Shown piece after piece: positions 43,163 to 51,388 of a stretch of DNA of 64,000 nt. The stretch is taken from positions 40,602-104,601 of the forward strand of contig NZ_KL370783.1 in the NCBI RefSeq assembly GCF_000701465.1, given 5' to 3'. The number at the start of each line of letters is the position of its first letter. Position 1 is the stretch's first letter. The notes below the pieces were generated by a model. It searched no databases. It was not told where the DNA came from and worked only from the letters and a program-made list of their open reading frames with translations. The stretch is from Paraoerskovia marina DSM 21750 (GTDB lineage: Bacteria > Actinomycetota > Actinomycetes > Actinomycetales > Cellulomonadaceae). The translations under genes and the position numbers were made by a program.

Positions 43163-44278
43163 GTGGCCCGCGTGACGATCCAGCAGGTGGCGGCCGCGGC
43201 CGGCGTCTCGCCCAGCAGCGTCTCCAACTACCTCAACGGTCGGACCAATCGTATGGTCCCCGCGACCCGCGAACGGATCGCCAGCGCCATCGCCGACCTC
43301 GGGTACCGGCCCAACCGAGCCGCCCGCCAGCTGCGCACCGGCCAGACGCAGACGATCGGCCTGATCGTCCCCTCGGTCGGCAACCCCTTCTGGGGAGCGT
43401 TCGCCCGCGAGCTCGAGGTCGCGGCCCTCGCCGCGGGCTGCAACGTCCTGCTGTGCAACAGCGAGCGCGACCCCGAGCGCGAGCGCCGGTACGTCGAGGA
43501 GCTCTGGGAGGACGGTGTGCGGGGCGTCGTCCTGTGCACCTCGCTCCCCTCGCTCGACCACCTCGCCGACCTGATCGACCGCGGGCTGCGCCTGGTCACC
43601 TTCGACCGCCCCGCCCAGGCCGACGACCCGGCCTCCGTGGTCAGCATCAGCATCAACAACCACGTCGGCGGCTTCATCGCGACGTCGCACCTGACCGACC
43701 TCGGGCACAAGAAGCTCGCGTTCGTCTCCGGCTCGATCGCGTCGATCAACCGCACCGGCCGGTTCCGGGGCTTCTGCACCGCCCTCGAGGCCGTCGACCT
43801 GGACCCCGCGACGATGCCGATGTGGACCGGGATGGAGGAGGTGCCGTTCGGCGACGTCGAGTCGGCCCAGGTCGGACGCCGTGCCGCCCTCGACCTGTTC
43901 GACGGCACCCAGGAACCGCCCACCGGCGTCGTCGCCATCAACGACATGACGGCGCTCGGGTTCTGCCGAGGACTGCGCGACCGTGGCCTCGAGGTCGGGG
44001 TCGACGTCTCCGTGGTCGGGTTCGACGACATCATCCTCGCCGACCTCTACGACCCGCCGCTGACCACCGTCCGCCAGCCGATCGCGCGCATGGCCGGGCT
44101 GGCCATCACCGAGGTGCTCAAGGACCCGTCCGAGAGCGAGGACGGACGCTCCGTGCTGCTGCGCCCCGAGCTCGTCGTCCGGCAGTCGACCTCCGCCGTC
44201 GAGGGTGCGGCCGCCACCGAGAGCGTCGAGGAAAGCGTCGAGGGGAAGCAGGCGCTGACCCGGGCGGAGCAGCGGTGA
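43163..44278 (+). CDS. LacI-family transcriptional regulator
   Basis: 371 residues from GTG 43163, with AAGGAGG upstream. DNA-binding helix-turn-helix at 4-23 (VTIQQVAAAAGVSPSSVSNY) and hinge helix near 50-58 (RAARQLRTG). The ligand domain is of the periplasmic-binding type with GLIVPSVGNPFWGAF and a dimer region. A 25-residue polar tail follows the usual end. The two near-identical operators in its own upstream region and the divergent operon make it the likely local repressor, relieved by a uronic acid intermediate such as KDG (inference). Confidence 0.93.
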   Translation: MARVTIQQVAAAAGVSPSSVSNYLNGRTNRMVPATRERIASAIADLGYRPNRAARQLRTGQTQTIGLIVPSVGNPFWGAFARELEVAALAAGCNVLLCNSERDPERERRYVEELWEDGVRGVVLCTSLPSLDHLADLIDRGLRLVTFDRPAQADDPASVVSISINNHVGGFIATSHLTDLGHKKLAFVSGSIASINRTGRFRGFCTALEAVDLDPATMPMWTGMEEVPFGDVESAQVGRRAALDLFDGTQEPPTGVVAINDMTALGFCRGLRDRGLEVGVDVSVVGFDDIILADLYDPPLTTVRQPIARMAGLAITEVLKDPSESEDGRSVLLRPELVVRQSTSAVEGAAATESVEESVEGKQALTRAEQR

Positions 44279-45132
44279 GGCTCGCACGCCTCGGGCCGCC
44301 CGGCCGGGAACGCCCCGTGGTCATGGTCACCGACGACTCGTACGTCGACGTCGGCGACCTCGTCGACGACTACGACGCGGCCTTCTTCGCGGCCGGCACG
44401 CGGCGCCTGCGGTTCGACGTCGCGGCACGGGTGGCCGCCGGTGCCGTGCACCCGCTGGGAACCACGCGGATCGGCCCGCCGATCGCTCGGCCCCACCAGA
44501 TCCTCTGCGTCGGCCTCAACTACAGCGACCACGCCGCCGAGATCGGCGCCCCGGTCCCGGACCAGCCCCTGGTCTTCACCAAGTCGCCGAACAGCCTCGT
44601 CGGCCCCGACGACGACGTCCGCGCACCCCGCGGATTCAGCCGGCTCGACGGCGAGGTCGAGCTCGCGTTCGTCGTCGGACGCCGCACGTCCTACCTCGAG
44701 TCCGTGGAGGAGGCGCGTCGGCACGTCGCGGGATTCACGATCTGCAACGACATGAGCGAGCGCCGCTTCCAGGACGAGTGCGGCGGCCAGACCCTCAAGG
44801 GAAAGTCCGCCGAGACGTTCAACCCCTGCGGACCCTGGCTGGTCACCCCCGACGAGATCCCCGACGTCGGCGCCCTGTCGATGCGGCTCGACGTCGACGG
44901 CGAGCGCCGCCAGCGCGGCAGCACCGCGACCATGGTGCTCGACCCCTACGAGATCCTCGTGCACCTCAGCCAGTTCCTGGTGCTCGAGCCGGGCGACCTC
45001 GTCAACACGGGCACGCCCCCAGGCGTCGCGGCCGGGATGGCCGACCCCGCCTGGATCCAGCCCGGCCAGGTCATGACCCTCGCGATCGACCGCCTCGGCA
45101 CCCAGCGCCAGCTCGTCGTCCCCCCACGATGA
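44275..45132 (+). CDS. Fumarylacetoacetate hydrolase family protein
   Basis: 285 residues from GTG 44275, overlapping the LacI stop as GTGA. FAH C-terminal domain: QILCVGLNYSDHAAE, SRLDGEVELAFVVGR (metal-binding Glu residues, with the E-x-E pair), NDMSERRFQDE and SAETFNPCGPWLVTPDE are in the right order, and NTGTPPGV closes the active site. Family members hydrolyse or decarboxylate keto-acids. In this locus an acid from the deoxy-uronate branch could be the substrate, for instance a diketo-deoxy sugar acid, but that is inference; the family alone does not tell. Confidence 0.85.
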   Translation: MRLARLGPPGRERPVVMVTDDSYVDVGDLVDDYDAAFFAAGTRRLRFDVAARVAAGAVHPLGTTRIGPPIARPHQILCVGLNYSDHAAEIGAPVPDQPLVFTKSPNSLVGPDDDVRAPRGFSRLDGEVELAFVVGRRTSYLESVEEARRHVAGFTICNDMSERRFQDECGGQTLKGKSAETFNPCGPWLVTPDEIPDVGALSMRLDVDGERRQRGSTATMVLDPYEILVHLSQFLVLEPGDLVNTGTPPGVAAGMADPAWIQPGQVMTLAIDRLGTQRQLVVPPR

Positions 45133-46079
45133 GCACGGCACCCGTCCTGACTGTCGGCGAGACGATGGTGCTCGTCGCCGGGACACGCCACGAGCCCCTC
45201 CAGCAGGGCACGCCGATGTCGCTCGGGATGGGCGGCGCGGAGAGCAACGTCGCGATCGGCCTCCGCCGCCTCGGGACCGCCGCCCACTGGGTCGGCCGCG
45301 TCGGCGACGACTCCGCGGGCGACCTCGTCGAACGACTGCTCCTCGGCGAGGGTGTGCAGACCACCTGTCTGCGCGACCTCTACGCACCGACCGGCCTGAT
45401 GCTCAAGGAGCGACGCTCCACCATGGAGACCCGCGTCTGGTACTACCGCCAGGCGAGCGCGGGATCGCGCCTCGCCCCCGGAGACGTGCCCGACGAGGCC
45501 GTGACCGGGGCGGCACTGGTCCACCTCACGGGCATCACGGCGGCGCTCTCCCCGTCCGCCCGCGCCCTGACCCTGCAGGTCGCCGCACTCGCCGCCGGGT
45601 CCGGGGTCCCCGTCTCGTTCGACCTCAACTACCGGGCGGGCCTCTGGTCGCCCGACGACGCCCGCGCGCTCTACCGGGAGATCCTCCCCCTGTGCACGCT
45701 CGTGTTCGCCGGCGAGGACGAGGCGGCGATCGCCGTCGGGAGCGCCCCCGACGCGCGCACCTACGCCCGACGGCTTCTCGACCTCGGCGCCGGGACCGCC
45801 GTCGTCAAGCGCGGGGCGGACGGTGCCCTGAGCAGCGGGCCCGGCGGCACGCACGAACGCCCCGCGGTGCCCGTCACCGTGCGCGACACCATCGGGGCCG
45901 GGGACGCGTTCGTCGCCGGCTACCTCGCGGACGTCGTCGACGGCCAGGACGCCGCGACGGCGCTCGGCACCGCCGTCGCCGTCGGGGCGTACGCCTGCAC
46001 GGGCGACGGGGACTGGGAGGTCCTTCCGCGCCGTCGCGAGATCGCACGGCTCCTGGACCCCGAACCCGTCAGCCGATGA
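45129..46079 (+). CDS. kdgK: PfkB-family sugar kinase, probable 2-keto-3-deoxygluconate kinase
   Basis: 316 residues from ATG 45129, coupled to the FAH gene by ATGA. PfkB signature 1 is GGAESNVAIGLRRLG (about 36-50) and signature 2, with catalytic Asp, is DTIGAGDAF at 253-261. MLKERRSTMETRVWYYRQAS is the KDG-kinase-like substrate region with Arg and Tyr. Product would be KDPG, split by an aldolase not present here. Last gene of the plus-strand lacI-FAH-kinase operon; it converges with sbcC. Confidence 0.85.
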   Translation: MSTAPVLTVGETMVLVAGTRHEPLQQGTPMSLGMGGAESNVAIGLRRLGTAAHWVGRVGDDSAGDLVERLLLGEGVQTTCLRDLYAPTGLMLKERRSTMETRVWYYRQASAGSRLAPGDVPDEAVTGAALVHLTGITAALSPSARALTLQVAALAAGSGVPVSFDLNYRAGLWSPDDARALYREILPLCTLVFAGEDEAAIAVGSAPDARTYARRLLDLGAGTAVVKRGADGALSSGPGGTHERPAVPVTVRDTIGAGDAFVAGYLADVVDGQDAATALGTAVAVGAYACTGDGDWEVLPRRREIARLLDPEPVSR

Positions 46080-46105
46080 GGCGCTGAGCCGCTGACGGCG
46101 GGTCG

Positions 46106-49100
46106 CTACGCGCGGACCGTCAGCGTGCTCGCGCCGCTCGGGAGGCGCGAGACCTGGATGCGCTCCGCGATCGACTGCTTCATGGCGTCCACGTGCGAGA
46201 CGACGCCGATGGTCCGTCCGCCCTCGCGCAGCCGCCCGAGCACGTCGAGCACGTTCTCGAGCGACTCCGGGTCGAGCGTGCCGAACCCCTCGTCGACGAA
46301 CAGCGTGCCCAGGTCCACTCCCCCGGCCTCCGCCGTGACGACGTCCGCCATCCCGAGGGCCAGACAGAGCGAGACCTGGAACGTCTCGCCGCCCGAGAGC
46401 GTCCGCGGGTCGCGCGAGGCCTCGGTCCAGTGGTCGACCACCTTCATCGCCAGACCCGTCTTGCGCGTCCGCACCGCCTCCTTGTCGTCGCTGCGGACCA
46501 GCTCGTAGCGTCCGTCGCACATCTGGGAGAGGCGGTCGTTCGCCGCGGCCACGACGTCCTCGAAGCGTCGGACCAGCACGTACGTCGCCAGGGACATCGC
46601 GCGGGCGTTGTCACCCGACGAGCCCGACGCCAGGCCCGCCATGCGGAGCACCGGGTCGGCCTCCGTCCGCGTCCACGCCGACGCACCGAGCGCGTCGACG
46701 AGGTGGTCCTGGTCGGCCCGTGCGTCGGCGAGGCGTCGGCGTACGAACGCCAGGCGCTGCGAGATCGCCGTATACGCGGACTCGGCATCACGCAGGGCAG
46801 CCTGCGTCGACGTGACGTCGGCCTGTGCATCGTCCGCGAGCTCCGCCAACGCCTCCAGCGCCGTCTCGACGCGCACGGTGGCGGCGTCGTGGTCGCGGAC
46901 GACCTTCTCGACGCGGAGCCTCTCCGTCTCGGGGAGCACCGCGGCGAGCGCGTCGTCGACCGTCGCGAAGCCCGACGACGTGACGACCTCGGCGAGTTCG
47001 GTGCGCCGGGTGGCCACCGCCTCCTCCGCGGCGGCGCACGCGGCCTGCGCCGCACGGAGCGCGTCGATCGCAGTGACTCGCTCGTCGAGAGCGTCCGCCA
47101 GCACCGCGACCGGGTTCGGTGCGTCCACCGTGTCGACCGGAGAGCCGTCACCGAGCAGCGCCGCAGCCCTCTCGAGCTCCGTCGCGATCGTCGCGCGGTC
47201 CCGCTCGAGGGCCAGCTCCTCGGCCTCCAGGCGGCTCCGGAGGGACGCACGGTCCTGGTCGACGTCCGCGAGACGCTCCGCCAGCGCGGCGGTCTCCTCG
47301 TCGAACTCCGCCAGCGCCGCACGCGCCTCGTCCCGGACGGTCACCGCCTGCTGAGCCTCGGTGACGGCTGTACGTGCTCCGGCGAGCCGCTCCTCGGCCG
47401 CGACGACGCCGGTGCCGCCGGTCGCGGCGCGGTGACCCTCGAGCCGCTCGGACAGCCGGTCGACCTCAGCGCGGGCCTCGGCGAGATGCTCCTGGGCGTC
47501 CGCGGTGACACGCGCCGCCTCCTCGACCTGCCCGGCCCCCGGGTGGTCCGCCGTCAGGGCGGCGGGGGCGGGGTGCTCGACACTTCCGCAGACGGGGCAC
47601 TTCTCGTCCGCCCGGAGGTCCACGGCCAGCTCCCCGGCGATGCCCGCGATCCGGGCGGCCCGCAGCGCGTCCTCGGCCTCGCCGGCCACAGCAGCGGCCC
47701 GGCGCGTCACCTGCAGGGTGTCGCCCGCACGCTCAAGAGCCGCCCCGGTCTCCTCCACACCGCGAGCCGCGCGCAGCACAGCGTCGGCGTCGAGCACCGC
47801 CTTCTGGCGCAGGGAGAGCTCGGCGGCCAGCACCGACGACTCCTCGACCGCAGCCTCGTGCTCGGCCCGGCGCGCCGGACGTCCGGCGTTCTGCGCGCGC
47901 AGGACGTCGGCCTTCTCGTCCGCGTCCGAGAGCGACGCGCGGCCGTCCCGCAGGTCGCGCTCGCGGTCGGGAAGGCGTGCACCGTCGGACTCGAGGTGGC
48001 GCAGGCGTGCCGCCGCGTCCGCGGGCTCTCGGCGAGCCTCCTCGAGGGCGGTCGGATCCAGCGCTGCGACCGCCTCGGGCAGCTCGGTACGGACCGTCGC
48101 CAGCTCGGTCTGTGCCGTCGCGTGGGCGCGGTCGGCAACCTCGACACCGGCGCGGACGGGCGCGACCACCTCCGCGCGCCGGGCCGCCTCCAGCACCTCA
48201 CGGTGCTCGACGACCGACGGAACCGCCGCGTCGAGCGCGGCCTTCTCCGCCCGCAGGGCCGCCCGCTGCTCGAGCTGCTCCGCGAGCCGGCGCTCGACGT
48301 CGTGCGCGTCGCGGGCCGCGACCAGCCTGGCGTTGGCCGCGAGCTCGGCACCCTCGTGCTCCTCGACCTCCGCCTCGATCTCCGCGACGCGGGCGGCGAC
48401 CAGCCCCGGCAGGTCTGCGTCGGCCGCGTCGCGGAACGCCTCGCCGTCGGCCGGACCGACCTGTGCGGAGCGGCAGAACATCGTCACGCCCTGGTGGACG
48501 GCGGCGTCGGCCGCCTCCACCGCGCGCTTGGCGCCGCGCTGCATCTCGGCGAGCTCGGCCTGGGCACGTTCGTAGATCTCGGTCCCGAAGACCTTCTGCA
48601 GCAGCCCCCGCCGGTCCTCCGGGTTGGCGCGCAGAAAGCTCGCGAACTCGCCCTGGGGCAGCACGACGGTCTGGACGAACTGCTGGCGGTCGAGCCCGAT
48701 GATGCGCTGCAGCTCCGCGCCGGCCTCGTCGAGGCGCGAGGAGAAGAGGTCGCCCTCCGGGGCGTCGTCGTCCGGCGCGCCCTCGGGGACGCTCTGCAGA
48801 CGCCAGAGCCGGACACCCGCCTGCTGCTTCGTCGTGCCGCCGCCCCGCTTGCTCGGGCGCTCGTACGCCGGGCTCCGGCGGACACGGTAGATCCCGGATC
48901 CCGTCTCCAGCACGAGGTCGACGAACGACTCGACGTCCGGCGTCGCGTAGGCGGACCGCAACCGGTCCTCGCTGGCTGCCTCCGACGCCACCTTGCCGTA
49001 GAGCGCGAACACGACGGCGTCGATCACCGTGGACTTCCCCGCCCCGGTGGGGCCCTCCAGCAGGAATAGTCCCGAGGCCCCGAGCTCGGCGAAGTCGACG

Positions 49101-49156
49101 TGGTGCCGGCCCGGGAACGGGCCGATCGCCTGCAGGGTCATCGAGTGCAGGTGCAT
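46106..49156 (-). CDS. sbcC: Exonuclease subunit SbcC
   Basis: 1016 residues, RAD50-like. Walker A GPTGAGKS at about 35-42, a long coiled coil interrupted by the zinc hook CPVC near residue 520, signature LSGGETFQVSLCLALGMADV near 918 and Walker B LFVDEGFGTLD near 950. With SbcD it forms the SbcCD nuclease that opens DNA hairpins and processes blocked ends. The start overlaps the sbcD stop by one base (TGATG), as usual for this pair. Since SbcCD cleaves hairpins formed by palindromes, it is notable that this genome maintains many REP-like palindromes. Confidence 0.95.
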   Translation of the reverse strand: MHLHSMTLQAIGPFPGRHHVDFAELGASGLFLLEGPTGAGKSTVIDAVVFALYGKVASEAASEDRLRSAYATPDVESFVDLVLETGSGIYRVRRSPAYERPSKRGGGTTKQQAGVRLWRLQSVPEGAPDDDAPEGDLFSSRLDEAGAELQRIIGLDRQQFVQTVVLPQGEFASFLRANPEDRRGLLQKVFGTEIYERAQAELAEMQRGAKRAVEAADAAVHQGVTMFCRSAQVGPADGEAFRDAADADLPGLVAARVAEIEAEVEEHEGAELAANARLVAARDAHDVERRLAEQLEQRAALRAEKAALDAAVPSVVEHREVLEAARRAEVVAPVRAGVEVADRAHATAQTELATVRTELPEAVAALDPTALEEARREPADAAARLRHLESDGARLPDRERDLRDGRASLSDADEKADVLRAQNAGRPARRAEHEAAVEESSVLAAELSLRQKAVLDADAVLRAARGVEETGAALERAGDTLQVTRRAAAVAGEAEDALRAARIAGIAGELAVDLRADEKCPVCGSVEHPAPAALTADHPGAGQVEEAARVTADAQEHLAEARAEVDRLSERLEGHRAATGGTGVVAAEERLAGARTAVTEAQQAVTVRDEARAALAEFDEETAALAERLADVDQDRASLRSRLEAEELALERDRATIATELERAAALLGDGSPVDTVDAPNPVAVLADALDERVTAIDALRAAQAACAAAEEAVATRRTELAEVVTSSGFATVDDALAAVLPETERLRVEKVVRDHDAATVRVETALEALAELADDAQADVTSTQAALRDAESAYTAISQRLAFVRRRLADARADQDHLVDALGASAWTRTEADPVLRMAGLASGSSGDNARAMSLATYVLVRRFEDVVAAANDRLSQMCDGRYELVRSDDKEAVRTRKTGLAMKVVDHWTEASRDPRTLSGGETFQVSLCLALGMADVVTAEAGGVDLGTLFVDEGFGTLDPESLENVLDVLGRLREGGRTIGVVSHVDAMKQSIAERIQVSRLPSGASTLTVRA

Positions 49157-50364
49157 CAGGCGCTCCGCTCGCTCGCCGCGGCGGCCTCGAGGGCCGTGCG
49201 CAGGACCTCGTTCTCCGCGGGGGTGGGTGCCTGCCCGGTGACGTGGTCGACGAAGTCCCGTGCGACGTCGAGCGGGTCGTGGTGGGCGGCGACGACGGTG
49301 ATCGCCTCACGCCCCGCGGGCCGGTCGGGCTGATGGTGGATCTGGAGCGCGTGGGGGAACCGCTGCCGCACCTGCGCCACGAGGTCGCGGGGACGGGCCG
49401 TGTCGGTCACGACGACGCGCAGCCAGTCGTCGACGTGGTCGTCCCCCGCAGCGCCCAGCACCTCGTCGAGGGTGCCGCGCACCTCGGTCAGACGTCGGGG
49501 CACCGGGGCCGGGACCAGCTCGACCTCGGGCGCCGCGTCCCCACGGACGTCGACGGTGCCGCCGCCGAGGCTCAGGAGGACGGTCGACTTCTTCTGGTGC
49601 ATCTCGGAGAAGGAGTAGGCCAGCGGTGAGCCGGAGTACCGCGCGACCGGGGCGTCGTCACCCGGGACTGCGACGGTCTGCGGGCCGTGCAGGTGCCCGA
49701 GGGCCACGTAGTCAAGTCCCTGGCCCGCGAACAGGCCGGAACGCACGGAGTGCACGCCGCCGACGGTGATGTCCCGCTCGGAGTCCGACGCGTCGCCGCC
49801 CACGACGAACGTGTGCGCCATGACGAGCGCCCGCGTGCCCGGCGCGGTGCGTCGGCGGGCGGCGAGGTCCCCCGACACCCGTGCCAGCGCCGCCGCGGTC
49901 ACCGCCTCGTGCGACCTGGCCAGCGGCTCGTCGCCGTCGGCGAGCGTCCGACGGCACGCGTCGGGGTCGAGGTACGGCAGCGCGTAGGCCAGGACGGGCG
50001 GCGCTCCGGCGGCGGTGGGCAGCACGACCGGGGTGCCGACGTCGGCCACCGCGGAGCGGACGTGGATCTCCGGGCGCATCACGGCCGCCCCGAACCCGAG
50101 ACGGACGGCGGAGTCGTGGTTGCCGGAGCTCAGCACGACGGTGGTGTGCTCGGCGAGGCGACGCAGCGTGTCCGAGAGCAGCTCGACGGCGGGGACGGGC
50201 GGGATCGCACGGTCGTACACGTCGCCGGCGACGACCACCGCGTCCACGGTCTCCGAGCGGACCAGGTCGATCAGGTGGTCGAGGTACGCCGCCTGGTGGT
50301 CGAGCAGGTCCACGCCGTGCAGAGTGCGCCCGAGATGCCAGTCCGACGTGTGGATGATCCGCAT
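49156..50364 (-). CDS. sbcD: Exonuclease subunit SbcD
   Basis: 402 residues from ATG 50362-50364 (an in-frame ATG nine codons earlier adds a non-conserved MGGERYGRG). Calcineurin-type phosphoesterase motifs: HTSDWHLGR at 4-12, GDVYDRAIPP near 58, SSGNHDS near 90, and GHLHGPQ near 221, providing the Mn2+ site. C-terminal capping domain follows. Nuclease subunit of the SbcCD complex with the ATPase encoded directly downstream. Confidence 0.95.
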   Translation of the reverse strand: MRIIHTSDWHLGRTLHGVDLLDHQAAYLDHLIDLVRSETVDAVVVAGDVYDRAIPPVPAVELLSDTLRRLAEHTTVVLSSGNHDSAVRLGFGAAVMRPEIHVRSAVADVGTPVVLPTAAGAPPVLAYALPYLDPDACRRTLADGDEPLARSHEAVTAAALARVSGDLAARRRTAPGTRALVMAHTFVVGGDASDSERDITVGGVHSVRSGLFAGQGLDYVALGHLHGPQTVAVPGDDAPVARYSGSPLAYSFSEMHQKKSTVLLSLGGGTVDVRGDAAPEVELVPAPVPRRLTEVRGTLDEVLGAAGDDHVDDWLRVVVTDTARPRDLVAQVRQRFPHALQIHHQPDRPAGREAITVVAAHHDPLDVARDFVDHVTGQAPTPAENEVLRTALEAAAASERSA

Positions 50365-50406
50365 ACCGCGACCGTAGCGCTCACCGCCCACAGGGGTGCC
50401 GCCGAC

Positions 50407-50745
50407 TCAGGCGGCGGTGACCCCACGGGTGATCTCGATCTCGCCGTCCATCCCGATGATGGCGAGCATGTCCTCGAACTCACGGGTCGGGTTGCGCAGC
50501 GTGACGGGCTGTCCGGCCTCACGCCCGATCATGTAGACCTGCAGGACGAACGCGATGCCGGCCGAGTCGATGAACGACACGCGCTCGACGTCGATCACGA
50601 CCGGTCCGTGGCGGCCGACGAGGAACGTCATGGCCTCGCTCGCCTCCGTGCGGAGCGCGGCGTCCACCTCGCCCCACAGGGTGACGAGCGAACCGTCCTC
50701 GTGCGGCCGGTACGCGATCCCGCTTGCGACGTCTTCGTCAGACAT
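50407..50745 (-). CDS. STAS-domain anti-sigma factor antagonist
   Basis: 112 residues from ATG 50743-50745, the first start in line with the conserved domain. Single STAS domain: strand VTLWGEVDAAL, helix, strand VVIDVERVSFIDSAGIAF with the phosphorylatable Ser61 in D-S-A-G, then LRNPTREFEDMLAIIGM. Ser61 would be phosphorylated by an RsbW/SpoIIAB-like kinase. No kinase or sigma gene lies next to it, so the partner is unknown. Forty-three bases downstream sbcD begins on the same strand; a long in-frame extension upstream lacks conservation. Confidence 0.88.
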   Translation of the reverse strand: MSDEDVASGIAYRPHEDGSLVTLWGEVDAALRTEASEAMTFLVGRHGPVVIDVERVSFIDSAGIAFVLQVYMIGREAGQPVTLRNPTREFEDMLAIIGMDGEIEITRGVTAA

Positions 50746-50859
50746 GGCGGATTCAATGCTCCATTCAAGGATCAGCAGGGCGCAACTAGTCTGCGCCTCA
50801 AGAGAGTGTAATGCAATGGTCTGGACCGGTTCGCCGACATCGTCTGCGATCAACACCTG

Positions 50860-51330
50860 TCACGGCGGATCGGTGACGTCTGCGACCCGCGCATCCACTG
50901 CGCGAATCAGGTCCTGCGCATCCAGTGTCGCACCGACCCCATGATCTCCGCCACCGATCGACACCCGACGGCGCGGCTCGGCCACGCGGACGTCGGCCAC
51001 CACGGGCAGCCGGGTGAGGGTCCCGAACGGCGTGATCGTGCCCCGCTCGTACCCCGTGACGTCGCGAGCCACCTCGGCATCGGGCATCGACATCCGCGAG
51101 ACCCCCAGGAACTCCCGCAGGCGCGGCCACGAGATCACACGGTCGCCCGGGACCAGGACCAGCACGTAGTCGTCGGCCGCGCGACGAAGCACCAACGTCT
51201 TGATCAGGTCACCCGGCTCGACACCACGCAGCGCCGCGGCCTCGGCCAGCGAACCCGCCGGGCCGTGCCGCGTCGTCTCGTAGTCGATGCCCGCAGCGTC
51301 GAGAGCTGCGGCAGCGCGTTCGGCGGTCAT
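50860..51330 (-). CDS. YbaK/EbsC-family aminoacyl-tRNA deacylase
   Basis: 156 residues from ATG 51328-51330. YbaK fold: TRHGPAGSLAEAAALRGVEPGDLIKTLVLR near the N-terminus holds the conserved Ser and the catalytic Lys in I-K-T-L; cut here to SLAEAAALRG and DLIKTLVLR. GTITPFGTLTRLPVVAD and the Gly-rich SIGGGDHGVGATL loop are typical. Family members hydrolyse mischarged tRNA such as Ala/Cys-tRNA-Pro. Acts in the cytoplasm; single gene. Confidence 0.88.
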   Translation of the reverse strand: MTAERAAAALDAAGIDYETTRHGPAGSLAEAAALRGVEPGDLIKTLVLRRAADDYVLVLVPGDRVISWPRLREFLGVSRMSMPDAEVARDVTGYERGTITPFGTLTRLPVVADVRVAEPRRRVSIGGGDHGVGATLDAQDLIRAVDARVADVTDPP

Positions 51331-51388
51331 GAAAATCAGGCTAGGCCGATCCGGGGACACTCGCCCGCGGGGCCGGACGTGGCCCGCC

